This document shows positions 1-6,712 of a DNA stretch of 32,697 nucleotides, piece by piece. The number at the start of each line of letters is the position of its first letter. The first letter of the stretch is position 1. Made by a program: the position numbers and the translations under genes. The notes beneath the pieces were generated by a model. That model ran no database searches. It worked only from the letters and a program-made list of their open reading frames with translations, and was not told the DNA's origin. Source of the stretch: an uncultured Lachnospiraceae bacterium (GTDB taxonomy: Bacteria; Bacillota; Clostridia; Lachnospirales; Lachnospiraceae); assembly GCA_947177105.1 (NCBI GenBank), contig CAMWTF010000001.1:1-32697 (forward strand), written 5' to 3'.

Positions 1-717
1 GTCCTCGTCGTGGCGGATAGGCACTGCCAGCTGGAAAGTGGGGATGCCCATCCGGGCGGCCATGAGTCCGTTGCCCATCAGGCTCCCGTCGCAGGTGGTG
101 TTGCACTGGATGGCGCACTTGCCGATGCGGGGATAATCGTCCTCCAGAGATACGCCGAACTCCGCCGCAGGCATGGGGCACACATCATTGGGGATACCAT
201 ACTCCTGGGCCTTGTCCAGATAGTAAAACAGGCTGTCCTGGGCCATCATGGCGCAGGTGTACACCGCCGGAACCTCCACAGACACCCATTTCAGGTTAGG
301 AAAGCCGTTCATGATCTCGCTCATCATATTCTCGTCAAAGACCACCAGCCGATCATTAAGCGCCTTGTCATTGCCTAGAGCGGGGTCGGCCCGAAACATG
401 ACGCCCATGCTCTTGCACATGTCTGTGACCACCAGCTCCAGGGCGGTGCGGGTGATGCGCAGCTGGGTGCCCCGCAGTCCCTCGGTATGCCTGTCAAAAA
501 AATCCGGCACCGCCAGATAGTTCACCATCCAGCGGTAGCGGAAAAAGGCCCTTAAGTTATTCAGATGGAGCATGAAGCCGATGAGGGTTTTCCAGATGCC
601 CAGCCAGTGTACATAATCGTACCAGGTGTCCTTCAGTCCCCGCCATTCCCGGCGTTTCTTCGCTTTTTTGCCGCAGTAAAAGCTCCCCAGCGGCTCGCTT
701 CCCATGACCTTGCCCAT
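1..717 (-). CDS. 2-hydroxyacyl-CoA dehydratase subunit (HgdB/HgdA-like), C-terminus outside window
   Basis: This gene is read on the minus strand and runs off the left edge, so only the first 239 codons are present. The start is the ATG at 717, with an AAGGAGAA ribosome binding site just upstream. The protein begins MGKVMGSEPLGSFYCGKK and has cysteines in contexts typical of 2-hydroxyacyl-CoA dehydratase / benzoyl-CoA reductase subunits (NDVCPMPAAEFG, GKCAIQCNTTCDGSLMGN). In that family, paired subunits bind [4Fe-4S] clusters and eliminate water from 2-hydroxyacyl-CoA, or perform related low-potential reductions, after one-electron activation by an ATP-dependent activator. It lies 74 bp downstream of a second family member (start 1976) and is probably its heterodimer partner. 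The substrate cannot be told from sequence, and no activator gene is visible in the window. Confidence 0.8.
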   Translation of the reverse strand, partial: MGKVMGSEPLGSFYCGKKAKKRREWRGLKDTWYDYVHWLGIWKTLIGFMLHLNNLRAFFRYRWMVNYLAVPDFFDRHTEGLRGTQLRITRTALELVVTDMCKSMGVMFRADPALGNDKALNDRLVVFDENMMSEIMNGFPNLKWVSVEVPAVYTCAMMAQDSLFYYLDKAQEYGIPNDVCPMPAAEFGVSLEDDYPRIGKCAIQCNTTCDGSLMGNGLMAARMGIPTFQLAVPIRHDED

Positions 718-791
718 ATGTAGATTCTCCTTAAATTAAGCTTTGTATATTCCCGCTGGACATGCGGATCCCGGCAGGAGAAATAATGCAG

Positions 792-1976
792 TTATTGCCT
801 CTTCAATTTCTTGATTTCCATGCTCTCCACAAAAGCCTGTACCCTGGTGCGCAGCTGCCCGGCGTTGCCCACGGCGTAGGGGCGGTCAAGACTCAGTACG
901 GGGCAGCCGTACTCCTCCCGCATAACCCGGCTGGCGTAGGCTCTCTCATAGCCCCAATAATCACAGAACTTGATTTGTTGGTAGATGATGCCGTCCGCAT
1001 GGAAACGTTGGACCAGCCGATTCATATATTCGTGGCGTTCCTTGATCTTTTCCGTATTCATAAAGCGGGGACACTGGCCACCCTCCATATAGTGGCGGCA
1101 GATGCCGGTAAGCACGTCCTCGCCCTCCCTGAGCCGGATTTCCTCACGACCGGGAAGGGATCCCAGGCAGAAGCGGTCCGCCACCACCAGAGCCCCGGCC
1201 TCTTCGATCATCCGTATCAGTTCGGGATCGTCAATCTCCGAACCTGCCAGCACAACTCTGGCACGGTATTTGGAGCGCTGGTCCGGCTGGCGGTTTTGAA
1301 GTTCCGCCAGAGTCTCCTCCAAAATGGGAATCAGCGGTGTCTTTGGACAGCAGTAGGTGGCCAGGCAGAGCACGGCAAACTCATAGCCTGTGATCCGGGG
1401 ATTTTCCTCCATACGGAAATCCCCAATATTGTTAATCAGAAGGCATACATGGTTGTGCAGTTCAATTGCTTTTAGCAGCGCGTCATCGGACGTGGCAATG
1501 CCAAAGCGCTTTTCTAAAGGATCCAGCACATACTGACGCATCTGCCGCACATAGTGCCGCAGGGCCGTCTCGTCCGATTTCATGGGCACATCCGCATAGG
1601 TCACGAAAAAACCTTCTTTGCCGCAGAGCTTCAGATGTTCTATGTTTTCCACACAGCGATTCATCTGGGCGCAGGAATCCGGCGTCAGCATACAGTCCAG
1701 AAACTGGAAGCCGCCCTCGATGGCCCGCTCCAGGATGGCCCGGCAGGCTTCGCACATGATGCTGGTCATATAGTAAGTACCCATCTCGATGGAACCAGTT
1801 CTGGGCGCTCTCAGCCGCACGGAAAAACAACCCGGCAGATTCAGAAGCGGTTCCGGGATCAGGGAGCAGGTATTGCCGATGGCAATCTCTCCCCGGTCTG
1901 CGGCCTGCCGCACCAAGTCGTTATGGGCTTCCTGGAGCAGGACCTCCAGATCATAGATATGTTTTAAGTCTTTCAT
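792..1976 (-). CDS. 2-hydroxyacyl-CoA dehydratase family subunit (HgdB/BcrC-like)
   Basis: The 394-aa protein has the length and pattern of a complete HgdB/BcrC/FldB-type subunit. Visible family features are an early cysteine in NTCSLIPEPLL (C37), a cysteine in TPDSCAQMNR (C102), and the C-terminal signature around IIYQQIKFCDYWGYE (cysteine near residue 338) followed by GCPVLSLDRPY. In known members three such cysteines ligate a [4Fe-4S] or double-cubane cluster. The start is the ATG at 1976, with GAGGAAC upstream. It is followed after 74 bp by a second family member on the same strand, and preceded 16 bp upstream by an unrelated 294-aa gene, so it is probably in one operon starting with the CooC-like ATPase. 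It could be a true dehydratase subunit or part of an HgdB-like reductase; the sequence does not decide. Confidence 0.85.
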   Translation of the reverse strand: MKDLKHIYDLEVLLQEAHNDLVRQAADRGEIAIGNTCSLIPEPLLNLPGCFSVRLRAPRTGSIEMGTYYMTSIMCEACRAILERAIEGGFQFLDCMLTPDSCAQMNRCVENIEHLKLCGKEGFFVTYADVPMKSDETALRHYVRQMRQYVLDPLEKRFGIATSDDALLKAIELHNHVCLLINNIGDFRMEENPRITGYEFAVLCLATYCCPKTPLIPILEETLAELQNRQPDQRSKYRARVVLAGSEIDDPELIRMIEEAGALVVADRFCLGSLPGREEIRLREGEDVLTGICRHYMEGGQCPRFMNTEKIKERHEYMNRLVQRFHADGIIYQQIKFCDYWGYERAYASRVMREEYGCPVLSLDRPYAVGNAGQLRTRVQAFVESMEIKKLKRQ

Positions 1977-1992
1977 AAGTTATGTTCCTCTT

Positions 1993-2877
1993 CTACGCAA
2001 TCACAATTCTTCCCACTTCCTGTAGCAGAGACTTCCCATTTTTCCGGGATTCCTCATAAATAGTGTATTCCGCGCCGCTGTATATCAGGTCATCCTGGTT
2101 TTTATAATGGAGAGTATTGTCCATCCTGCATTTGCTCGTCAAAGTATTCTGAGCCGAAGCTGTCTTGTCAAACCGCATGTATATGTGACAGAGTTCCCCG
2201 TCATCCGATTGGATGACGGCGCGGTATTCCGTATTGCCCCACGCTTTATTTCCCCCGCCTTCCTCCTCCGGCAGCCAGTAGACCGTCGCTTCCTTTGAGT
2301 ACGTGAGCCAGCTGACATTAAATTCATACAGTTCGTCTTCTCTGGGGTTCTTAAACCCATCAAAAGCATCCACTTTTACTAGAGAGAACAGGAAACCATA
2401 CTTTGGATTCCTGCGGCCTGCCGTCTTGTGGGCGTAGCCCTTTATGGTCACAAGGTATTTTCCGGAAGGAATATCATACTTAAACTGCTTGTAATTCGTG
2501 TTTCCGTCCATGGTCTGATAGGATGTCACATATTCACTGAAATCATTTACGTTAAAATCGTAGAACATACCGATGGAAGCGACACAGAGCGTATCCTGTA
2601 TCTCAAGATTAAATCCCCCATACTCCAGCTTCTGTACCCACTCATCATCAAAGGGTTCATCGCGGCCGTCTATCTTAATGATGTATTTGTAGGCGTCGAT
2701 TTTTACGAAAGGCAGCCAGATACCCTCTCTTTGTGTGGCTAAGTACAACTCTTTGTCCTTCTGCAATTTCTGAAGAAGCTTCTTGGTTCGGATTTTTTCC
2801 CGCTTCAGGAAATCCTGTAAAACATCTAAAGAAAATAAGCATATTCCGTAACTGCTGACATCCAATAGTTTGTCCAT
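1993..2877 (-). CDS. Hypothetical 294-aa protein in the CooC/HgdB-like operon
   Basis: I do not recognise this protein. It is 294 aa, soluble-looking (no signal peptide or membrane segment) and rich in aromatic and charged residues. A short lysine-rich helical stretch lies near residues 20-45 (LKREKIRTKKLLQKLQKDKE), followed by a mostly beta-like body with many Tyr, Asp and Asn. No metal-binding cysteine cluster or nucleotide-binding motif is seen. The ATG at 2877 has GAGGAGG about 10 nt upstream. It sits between the CooC-like ATPase and the first HgdB-like gene, with gaps of 41 and 16 bp, so co-transcription is likely. Its looks differ from its neighbours (lower GC, no redox motifs), so it may be an inserted cargo gene instead of an enzyme partner. 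Confidence 0.75.
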   Translation of the reverse strand: MDKLLDVSSYGICLFSLDVLQDFLKREKIRTKKLLQKLQKDKELYLATQREGIWLPFVKIDAYKYIIKIDGRDEPFDDEWVQKLEYGGFNLEIQDTLCVASIGMFYDFNVNDFSEYVTSYQTMDGNTNYKQFKYDIPSGKYLVTIKGYAHKTAGRRNPKYGFLFSLVKVDAFDGFKNPREDELYEFNVSWLTYSKEATVYWLPEEEGGGNKAWGNTEYRAVIQSDDGELCHIYMRFDKTASAQNTLTSKCRMDNTLHYKNQDDLIYSGAEYTIYEESRKNGKSLLQEVGRIVIA

Positions 2878-2918
2878 AAAATGATATCCTCCTCTGTCAT
2901 AGCTCAGAAGTCTCTGTT

Positions 2919-3677
2919 TTATACCCCCAGATTCTCCAGCGCCTGATGTACTCCCTGCGCCATCACGGAATCCTCCGGCATGAAAAAGACATTTTGCCCG
3001 GTGATGTCAAAGGTGGACAGATCGCTGTCCTGGCCGATATAGGCCAGCACCGGCAGGCCGCCCAGTTCCAGATACTGTTTGACCGATTCATCCGGCAGGC
3101 GGTTTACAATCACGCCCAGTTTTTCATACATGACGAGGGTGTCAGCCACAGACTTGATGGTTTGGATCACCTGGGTTCCTTTTTTGCTGGCATCCGTGAC
3201 CAGGATCAGGTGGGTTACTTTCTCCATAACCCGGCGGTTGATCTGCTCGATTCCCGCCTCCCCGTCGATTACAATATAGTCAAAATTGTCCGCCACCAGG
3301 GCGATGACCTCTTTTAGATAAGAGTTGATCTTGCAGTAGCAGCCGGCGCTCTCCGGGCGTCCCACGGCGATGAAGCTGAAAGCATCCGTCTCCACCATGG
3401 CGTCAAAGATATGATATTTTGCCTCCCCCAGCAGTTCCACGGCGGACTTGGTGTCTCCGTCCTCCACGGAGGCCACCACCTGCCTGCGGATATCGTCGAT
3501 GGTCAGCGGCACCTCAACGCCCAGCGCCGTGGCCAGTCCCACCGCCGGGTCTGCGTCGATGGCCAGGATTTTCCTGTCCGGATATTTTTCGGCCAGGACC
3601 TTGACCGTCACCGCCGCCAGGGAGGTCTTGCCCACGCCGCCCTTGCCGGAGAGGGCGATAATTTTTGTTTTACTCAT
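2919..3677 (-). CDS. CooC-like MinD/ParA-superfamily ATPase (nickel-enzyme maturation type)
   Basis: This 252-aa P-loop ATPase has the deviant Walker A GKGGVGKT at residues 11-18 and a DADPAVGLA segment at 41-49, typical of the SIMIBI/MinD-CooC class. A CxC motif, AGCYCKINSY with C113 and C115, matches the metal-binding CxC of CooC, the dimeric ATPase that inserts nickel into carbon monoxide dehydrogenase. A reading frame extends upstream to 3737, but the ATG at 3677 has AGAGGAAA at proper spacing and begins at the family's usual N-terminus (MSKTKIIALSGKGG), so it is preferred. It is the first gene of a minus-strand operon ending in HgdB-like genes. No CO dehydrogenase is seen here. A maturation or activation role for the downstream Fe-S enzyme is an inference from context. 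Confidence 0.85.
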   Translation of the reverse strand: MSKTKIIALSGKGGVGKTSLAAVTVKVLAEKYPDRKILAIDADPAVGLATALGVEVPLTIDDIRRQVVASVEDGDTKSAVELLGEAKYHIFDAMVETDAFSFIAVGRPESAGCYCKINSYLKEVIALVADNFDYIVIDGEAGIEQINRRVMEKVTHLILVTDASKKGTQVIQTIKSVADTLVMYEKLGVIVNRLPDESVKQYLELGGLPVLAYIGQDSDLSTFDITGQNVFFMPEDSVMAQGVHQALENLGV

Positions 3678-3729
3678 TTGTTTCCTCTTTTCATATATCA
3701 TGATTTTGTTTACTGCAATGGTAGGAGTC

Positions 3730-3744
3730 AAACGCAAAGCGTTT
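3730..3744. promoter_or_regulatory. Palindrome AAACGC-AAA-GCGTTT just downstream of the -10, possible operator
   Basis: This is a perfect 6+6 inverted repeat with a 3-nt centre, lying where the CooC-operon transcript should begin. Its position fits a repressor operator. It could equally be a small 5' hairpin in the mRNA. Confidence 0.35.
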
Positions 3745-3749
3745 TATTC

Positions 3750-3779
3750 ATTATACATTAGTCTTTGTATATATCGCAA
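3750..3779 (-). promoter_or_regulatory. Promoter of the CooC/HgdB-like operon
   Basis: On the minus strand there is a TTGCGA -35 (3774-3779) and a perfect TATAAT -10 (3750-3755) with an 18-nt spacer, about 75 nt upstream of the chosen start at 3677. It faces the divergent merR promoter. Confidence 0.6.
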
Positions 3780-3907
3780 GATTTACTTTTCTATATAGGA
3801 TAGTTCTCCCTATGGGGGAGCCCGGCGGATGCGCTCTTTGCCAATTTCAATGCCAAATACCCTGTGAAAAGCAATAGACAGTGATACAATTTTTAGGAAG
3901 ATGGCTA

Positions 3908-3936
3908 TTGACTCTGTCGTTGGGGAATAGTTTATA
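3908..3936 (+). promoter_or_regulatory. Promoter of the MerR-family gene
   Basis: TTGACT (3908-3913), a 17-nt spacer and TTTATA (3931-3936), with overlapping TATATT alternatives, lie about 30 nt before the ATG at 3969. The run of possible -10 hexamers leaves the exact start site open. Confidence 0.5.
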
Positions 3937-3968
3937 TTATATTTATAAAACTGCAGGGAGGAAATACC

Positions 3969-4928
3969 ATGAATGACTTAATTAAAATCAGAGAAATGAC
4001 GGCCAAATATGATCTGTCCGCCCGAACGCTTCGCTATTATGAGGATATGGGGCTGATAAAAAGCATTCGAAGCGATGATTATGCATACAGATTGTATGAT
4101 GAAGCCAACGTGAAGCGGCTGGAGCAGATTCTCATATTGCGCAAGTTGAATATCAGCATTAAGGATATACAGCGCATATTTGACACGTCCGGCTCTGAGA
4201 TTGTGTTGGATGTGCTTGGCAAAAAAGTTGATGATATTGATGAAGAAATCTCTATTTTACATGAACTGAAAGAGATCATTCTGGAATTTATACATCAGAT
4301 AGAATCTGCCGATTTCGGCAGGGAATCAGATGTAAAGCTTCTATACGACAAAGCAAAAGAAATTAAAACACAAATCATTAATGTCAACTATAATGGGAAT
4401 CCCTCTGCGATAAACCGTATGATGGAAGTTACGGAGAAACTTGACAACAAGGTGCCGGATATCATGATTGTGAGGATACCGAAATTCAGAGCGGTAACAT
4501 CCGGAGAGGTGACGTTTGAAGAACTTTTCGGCGGAGATTTCATGCCGTGGCAGGAAGAGCACAACGATTTATTCAAACCTGTTATTTTTAATTCCGCTGA
4601 CTTCCTGTGTGGAAAAGATGATAAGGCTGAATGGATTTGGGCGGTCAAGGACGAAGTGACGGAGACCGACACATATCCGTACAAAATAATTGAATTTCCG
4701 GGCGGACTGTATGCGGCTGCGGTCAGCGTAGACGGCGACGGCGAGAGTCATAACAGAGTGAGAAGTAAGACAGAGAAATGGCTTGAAAGCACAAATTTTG
4801 TTATTGACAGCGACCGTGAATTGATGGGACATATGATCTATGAGGATGATGAGATTAAAGAAGGTCTTGGATACCATCAGATGAATCTATATGCGCCAAT
4901 AAAATTAAAGAGAGCAAACATGGAATAA
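3969..4928 (+). CDS. MerR-family regulator with C-terminal GyrI-like effector-binding domain
   Basis: The 319-aa protein starts with a MerR-type winged helix-turn-helix: the ARTLRYYEDMGLI motif near residues 19-31, then a YRLYDEANVKRLEQI wing and a helix. A coiled linker follows (roughly residues 85-120). The remaining ~190 residues look like an AraC effector-binding/GyrI-like domain (IVRIPKFRAVTSGEV, then FPGGLYAAAVS), the multidrug-sensing module of BmrR-like regulators. The ATG at 3969 has a GGGAGGAAA ribosome binding site. The gene ends at a strong terminator and is transcribed alone. No transporter lies beside it, so its target is unknown. Its base composition is more AT-rich than the flanking metabolic genes. 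Confidence 0.85.
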   Translation: MNDLIKIREMTAKYDLSARTLRYYEDMGLIKSIRSDDYAYRLYDEANVKRLEQILILRKLNISIKDIQRIFDTSGSEIVLDVLGKKVDDIDEEISILHELKEIILEFIHQIESADFGRESDVKLLYDKAKEIKTQIINVNYNGNPSAINRMMEVTEKLDNKVPDIMIVRIPKFRAVTSGEVTFEELFGGDFMPWQEEHNDLFKPVIFNSADFLCGKDDKAEWIWAVKDEVTETDTYPYKIIEFPGGLYAAAVSVDGDGESHNRVRSKTEKWLESTNFVIDSDRELMGHMIYEDDEIKEGLGYHQMNLYAPIKLKRANME

Positions 4929-4931
4929 CTG

Positions 4932-4980
4932 AAATCGGGAAAGTTCTCCGTCACGTAGGAGAGCCTTCCCGATTTTTCCC
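4932..4980 (+). terminator. Intrinsic terminator after the MerR-family gene
   Basis: Perfect 10-bp arms AAATCGGGAA (4932-4941) and TTCCCGATTT (4966-4975) are followed by Ts. An inner TTCTCC/GGAGAG pairing lengthens the stem. It directly follows the stop codon at 4928. Confidence 0.85.
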
Positions 4981-5054
4981 AATTTGAGTACACGCTGAAG
5001 CGGGCGGATGGGAGTCGGTGGCAAATTTTGTCTGACTGACTTGAAAGGTCCGGA

Positions 5055-5083
5055 TTGTAATTCTGCTGTGAATCAGTTATACT
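5055..5083 (+). promoter_or_regulatory. Promoter of the esterase gene
   Basis: TTGTAA (5055-5060), a 17-nt spacer and TATACT (5078-5083) lie about 75 nt upstream of the esterase ATG. A 13-codon reading frame with its own AGGAAGAAG site (MDKYLITIRRRLR, 5103-5144) lies between the promoter and the gene. Confidence 0.55.
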
Positions 5084-5160
5084 AAATGCAAGGAAGAAGA
5101 CCATGGATAAGTACTTAATAACCATCAGGCGGAGGTTAAGGTGAGAAAGAGAGGGAAATT

Positions 5161-5997
5161 ATGGCACTGATACAGGCAAACTTTATGTCGGGAGCACTGA
5201 TGAGAACAGTCCCGGTAAATATCATTCTTCCGGTTGACAAGCTTGCTTTTCCGGGAGCGGTTTCCAGGGAAATAACAGCTTATAAAACTTTATACCTTCT
5301 GCACGGTATTTTTGGCAACTATACGGATTGGGTATCGGGAACCAATATTCAGCGGTGGGCGGAGGAAAGGGATCTGGCGGTAGTAATGCCCTCCGGAGAC
5401 AATATGTTTTATGTGGATCAAAAAGAAAGTCTGAATTATTATGGTGAATTTATCGGAAGAGAGCTTGTGGAACTGACAAGAAGGGCTTTCCCGCTATCCC
5501 GCAGGAGGGAGGATACATTTATAGCCGGGCTGTCAATGGGCGGCTATGGGGCAATACGCAATGGACTGAAGTATCATGATACATTTGGCTGTATTGCGGG
5601 TTTGTCTTCCGCAATGATCGTTGACGGTCTGGAGGCGCGGACAAATAATACTCCCAATCTGATTGAGCGCAAAGATTTTGCGGAAAGAATTTTTGGGGAT
5701 TTGGCGAGGGTAAAGGACAGCGATATGAATCCCAAATGGCTGGTGGAAAAGCTCCGGGAACAGCAGGCGGAGATTCCCAAGATGTATCTGGCCTGCGGCA
5801 CGGAGGATCATCTGCTCCAAGCAAATCGAGAGATGCGGGATTACTTAAAGGGCGCTGGCGTGGATGTGACCTACGAGGAGGGGCCGGGAGGACATGAGTG
5901 GGACTTCTGGAACCGCTATATCAAGAAGGTGATTGATTGGCTGCCATTGGAGGAGGACAGTAAGGCAGGGATCAACAGCGGCAATGTGGGAGTCTGA
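5161..5997 (+). CDS. Esterase family protein (esterase D / tributyrin esterase EstA type)
   Basis: This 278-aa alpha/beta hydrolase has no signal peptide. The nucleophile elbow GLSMGG places the catalytic Ser at 125, the likely Asp is in ACGTEDHL (D216), and the His is in GPGGHEWDFW (H245). The oxyanion-loop segment LLHGIFGNYTDW (47-58) is typical of the PF00756 putative esterase family. Such enzymes hydrolyse short-chain acyl esters or S-acyl-thiols in the cytoplasm. The ATG at 5161 follows GAGAGGGAAATT. The gene has its own promoter and no partner gene, so the substrate is not predictable. The ~195 bp after the stop shows no clear terminator. Confidence 0.88.
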   Translation: MALIQANFMSGALMRTVPVNIILPVDKLAFPGAVSREITAYKTLYLLHGIFGNYTDWVSGTNIQRWAEERDLAVVMPSGDNMFYVDQKESLNYYGEFIGRELVELTRRAFPLSRRREDTFIAGLSMGGYGAIRNGLKYHDTFGCIAGLSSAMIVDGLEARTNNTPNLIERKDFAERIFGDLARVKDSDMNPKWLVEKLREQQAEIPKMYLACGTEDHLLQANREMRDYLKGAGVDVTYEEGPGGHEWDFWNRYIKKVIDWLPLEEDSKAGINSGNVGV

Positions 5998-6116
5998 TAA
6001 CACAGGCCCGGCGTGAGTTTGGCTTAATCAGACTTCAGTTATGCGAAAAAGTAGATATGAAATAAGGAATGGGAGTAAATATATACAAGAAATTTTCTGG
6101 CAGTGTCACAAAAGTG

Positions 6117-6145
6117 TTGCAAAATGGATACAGATGTGATAATGT
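6117..6145 (+). promoter_or_regulatory. Weak promoter candidate for the Panacea/DUF4065 gene
   Basis: TTGCAA (6117-6122) is followed by TGTGATAAT (6135-6143), readable as an extended -10 with a short 15-nt spacer, or as TAATGT with 17 nt. The assignment is tentative. Confidence 0.3.
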
Positions 6146-6193
6146 AATTGTACATTTATACTGACAATGAAGAAAAGAGTTGGAGGTGTAAGT

Positions 6194-6625
6194 ATGATTG
6201 ATATCATGGATGCTTCTCGCTATCTTGTCTTTTTATCCTACCACAAGCTTCAAGGTTCTTTAACTCCTCTCAAACTACAGAAGTTATTATATTTGGCGCA
6301 GGGATGGAGTTATGTGTGGGACAACCGTCCGTTGTTTCAGGATGAGTTTGAGGCATGGCAATATGGACCGGTTAATGTAGAAGTGTATGAGTATTATAAG
6401 AGATATGGAAGAGCGGAGATCCCGGAAAGTGAAGGACGTTTCATCCCCCGAATGGATGATGACTCAAGGGAAACATTAGATGCAGTGTGGGAAAGATATT
6501 GCTCAAGCAGCGCATTTGAATTAGTTGAACTCACTCATACACAGAAACCATGGATAAAAGCATATTCTGATAATGTCGGCATCAAAAACAGCGAAATAAA
6601 AAGTTATTTTCAGTCAACTTATTAA
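6194..6625 (+). CDS. DUF4065 / Panacea-domain protein (SocA-GepA-like)
   Basis: The 143-aa protein begins MIDIMDASRYLVFLSY and shows the hallmark LTPLKLQKLLYLAQGWSY and FEAWQYGPVNVEVYEYYK motifs of the DUF4065 (Panacea, SocA/GepA-like) domain. In characterised systems this domain acts as an antitoxin that neutralises diverse partner toxins. The frame opens at 6167, but the ATG at 6194 has TTGGAGG seven nt upstream and starts at the family's usual N-terminus. A terminator overlaps the stop codon, so it may be transcribed apart from the ATPase gene 87 bp downstream. No small toxin is seen immediately upstream. Its partner is either the downstream pair or absent. The family call is firm; its role here is inference. 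Confidence 0.85.
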   Translation: MIDIMDASRYLVFLSYHKLQGSLTPLKLQKLLYLAQGWSYVWDNRPLFQDEFEAWQYGPVNVEVYEYYKRYGRAEIPESEGRFIPRMDDDSRETLDAVWERYCSSSAFELVELTHTQKPWIKAYSDNVGIKNSEIKSYFQSTY

Positions 6626-6639
6626 AAGTTGGCTGTTTT
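6611..6639 (+). terminator. Terminator overlapping the end of the Panacea gene
   Basis: CAGTCAACTT (6611-6620) pairs with AAGTTGGCTG (6626-6635, one G-U), followed by TTTT. The 5' arm lies in the last codons of the gene, so it probably separates this gene partly from the downstream pair. Confidence 0.6.
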
Positions 6640-6654
6640 ATTAGCATCTATTCG

Positions 6655-6660
6655 TATAAT
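6655..6660 (+). promoter_or_regulatory. -10 element TATAAT ahead of the AAA ATPase gene
   Basis: A perfect TATAAT lies 53 nt before the ATPase start, without a convincing -35. Together with the preceding terminator it suggests the ATPase and its partner have their own promoter. Confidence 0.4.
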
Positions 6661-6712
6661 GCCTGAAGAGGTACTTGGAGTGCGGATGCGGTGCTCTTAA
6701 TAAGGAGGCTAT

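Noticed and set aside
10..520. Plus-strand frames at the left edge
   Set aside because: They are antisense to a clear 2-hydroxyacyl-CoA dehydratase-type gene.
3807..3823. CTCCC-TATGG-GGGAG inverted repeat in the cooC-merR gap
   Set aside because: It is short, not followed by Ts, and not at a promoter; it may be chance.
4981..5037. Protein-like plus-strand stretch FEYTLKRADGSRWQILSD after the MerR terminator
   Set aside because: It has no start codon and only about 20 codons; possibly a gene tail but unsupported.
5103..5144. 13-codon frame MDKYLITIRRRLR before the esterase
   Set aside because: It has a plausible ribosome binding site but is too short to support as a gene; it may be a leader peptide or chance.
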